The notes beneath the pieces were generated by a model. It did not search any database. It was not told where the DNA came from and saw only the letters and a list, made by a program, of their open reading frames with translations. This document shows, piece by piece, positions 6,384 to 6,947 of a stretch of DNA of 6,947 bases. The DNA comes from Spirochaetota bacterium (GTDB lineage Bacteria; Spirochaetota; Leptospiria; Turneriellales; Turneriellaceae). The position numbers and the translations under genes were made by a program. The stretch spans positions 1 to 6,947 of the forward strand of contig JAKQXK010000439.1 in the NCBI GenBank assembly GCA_029561505.1, read 5' to 3'. How positions within the stretch are numbered: position 1 is the first letter of the stretch; every line of letters begins with the position of its first letter.

Positions 6384-6947
6384 TTAACCCTCGGCCTCTT
6401 CGATTTCACGCGCCAGCCTGGCTTTGCCTATGCGACGCTGCATCACAAACCACCCGTAACCACCAAGAACCAAAGTCACCGCGAGAAACATCACCTGAAA
6501 AAATGAAATCATCAGAAAAGCCTGGCTTTCTTTCATGCCAAAAACCGGCAATAACGCGACCGCGATCGCCTGAAAGACTCCCACGTAACCGGGGGTCGAA
6601 GGTACGCTGCTCGCAAAGCCGATGATCGCGACGAATATGATCGCCTGAGGCAAAGTCAATTCACTGCCAAACGCGGCGGCGAGCGCTCTGAACATAAACG
6701 CGTCGACGAACCAGATGATCAATGTATAAAGAAGAAACTTTGTGAGAAACCCGGGGTGATGAAAAACGCGGATGCCATCGAGCATGCCGTTCAGAAACGC
6801 CTCAAGCCGCATTTTGAATGCGACGCCCAGCGGTAGCAAATGGATCAACTTAACCCAGAAAGCCTGCATCGAGGGTGCGATGAAGGCGATAAGCACCACG
6901 AGCAATACGAGTGGTAGAATAATTGTCCAGATGGTGCGAAACGCAGG
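6384..6947 (-). CDS. Flippase-like membrane protein (LPG synthase TM / UPF0104 family), C-terminal part
   Basis: This is the last 187 residues of a protein whose start lies beyond the right edge; the frame is open to position 6947 and a TTG at 6905 is internal. Hydrophobic segments lie at about 5-25, 68-89, 99-119 and 144-166 of the visible part. SSVPSTPGYVGVFQ (113-126) matches the conserved P-x-TPG-x-G signature of the lysylphosphatidylglycerol-synthase transmembrane family (PF03706/UPF0104, YbhN and AglD-like). The short C-terminal tail (QRRIGKARLAREIEEAEG) is charged. Members are proposed to move or modify lipid-linked substrates in the cytoplasmic membrane; the role here is not known. 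It converges with the dehydratase with zero intergenic bases. The other envelope glycan genes nearby fit, but do not prove, a role in lipid-linked sugar handling. Confidence 0.85.
   Translation of the reverse strand, partial: PAFRTIWTIILPLVLLVVLIAFIAPSMQAFWVKLIHLLPLGVAFKMRLEAFLNGMLDGIRVFHHPGFLTKFLLYTLIIWFVDAFMFRALAAAFGSELTLPQAIIFVAIIGFASSVPSTPGYVGVFQAIAVALLPVFGMKESQAFLMISFFQVMFLAVTLVLGGYGWFVMQRRIGKARLAREIEEAEG

Noticed and set aside
6350..6625. 91-residue plus-strand frame at the dehydratase 3' end
   Set aside because: It runs out of frame through the dehydratase end and antisense to the flippase-like gene, with low-complexity composition and no family signal.
182..6947. A single surface-polysaccharide operon or a defence/mobile island
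   Set aside because: Orientation alternates at nearly every gene, housekeeping genes separate the glycan genes, and there are no integrase, transposase, toxin, nuclease or tRNA-site signals.

Overview
The window looks like chromosomal DNA of a Gram-negative bacterium of moderate-to-high GC. The genes are tightly packed and there are no RNA genes, insertion sequences, CRISPR arrays or prophage genes. A leptospiral spirochaete (Turneriella/Leptonema-like) is a plausible host. This rests only on the base composition, a spirochaete-style lipobox (Leu-Phe-Asn-Cys) in a small lipoprotein, and a generally spirochaete-like feel to the proteins, so it is a low-confidence inference.

Layout: positions 1-181 are a leader region with no supported gene. 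At 182-1051 (+) lies a divergent WecG/TagA/CpsF (GT26) glycosyltransferase. On the minus strand a two-gene unit, transcribed from about 3286 down to 1068, holds an FAD-linked GlcD/D-lactate-dehydrogenase-type oxidase followed by a CysQ/inositol-monophosphatase-family phosphatase; they share an ATGA stop/start overlap. Diverging from the oxidase is a small probable lipoprotein of unknown function (3328-3732, +). It runs tail-to-tail, with a 10-base overlap, into mazG (3723-4562, -). Diverging from mazG is a membrane-anchored CapD/WbpM/PglF-type nucleotide-sugar 4,6-dehydratase (4614-6383, +). It abuts, tail-to-tail with no gap, the 3' end of a flippase-like (LPG synthase transmembrane / UPF0104) membrane protein that runs off the right edge (6384-6947, -).

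The genes do not form one operon: orientation changes at nearly every boundary, and the only co-directional pair is glcD-like/cysQ-like. Three genes point to the cell envelope or surface polysaccharide: the GT26 transferase, the dehydratase that would make a 4-keto-6-deoxy sugar nucleotide, and the flippase-like membrane protein. MazG (NTP clean-up), CysQ-like (PAP or inositol phosphate hydrolysis) and the FAD oxidase are housekeeping metabolism.

The most striking non-coding feature is a perfect inverted repeat with 22-bp arms and a 3-base centre at 4564-4610. It fills almost the whole gap between the mazG and dehydratase start codons. Its T-run and A-run are arranged opposite to a terminator. 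A shorter related sequence lies upstream of the glycosyltransferase at 81-100. No convincing new multi-gene system was found.
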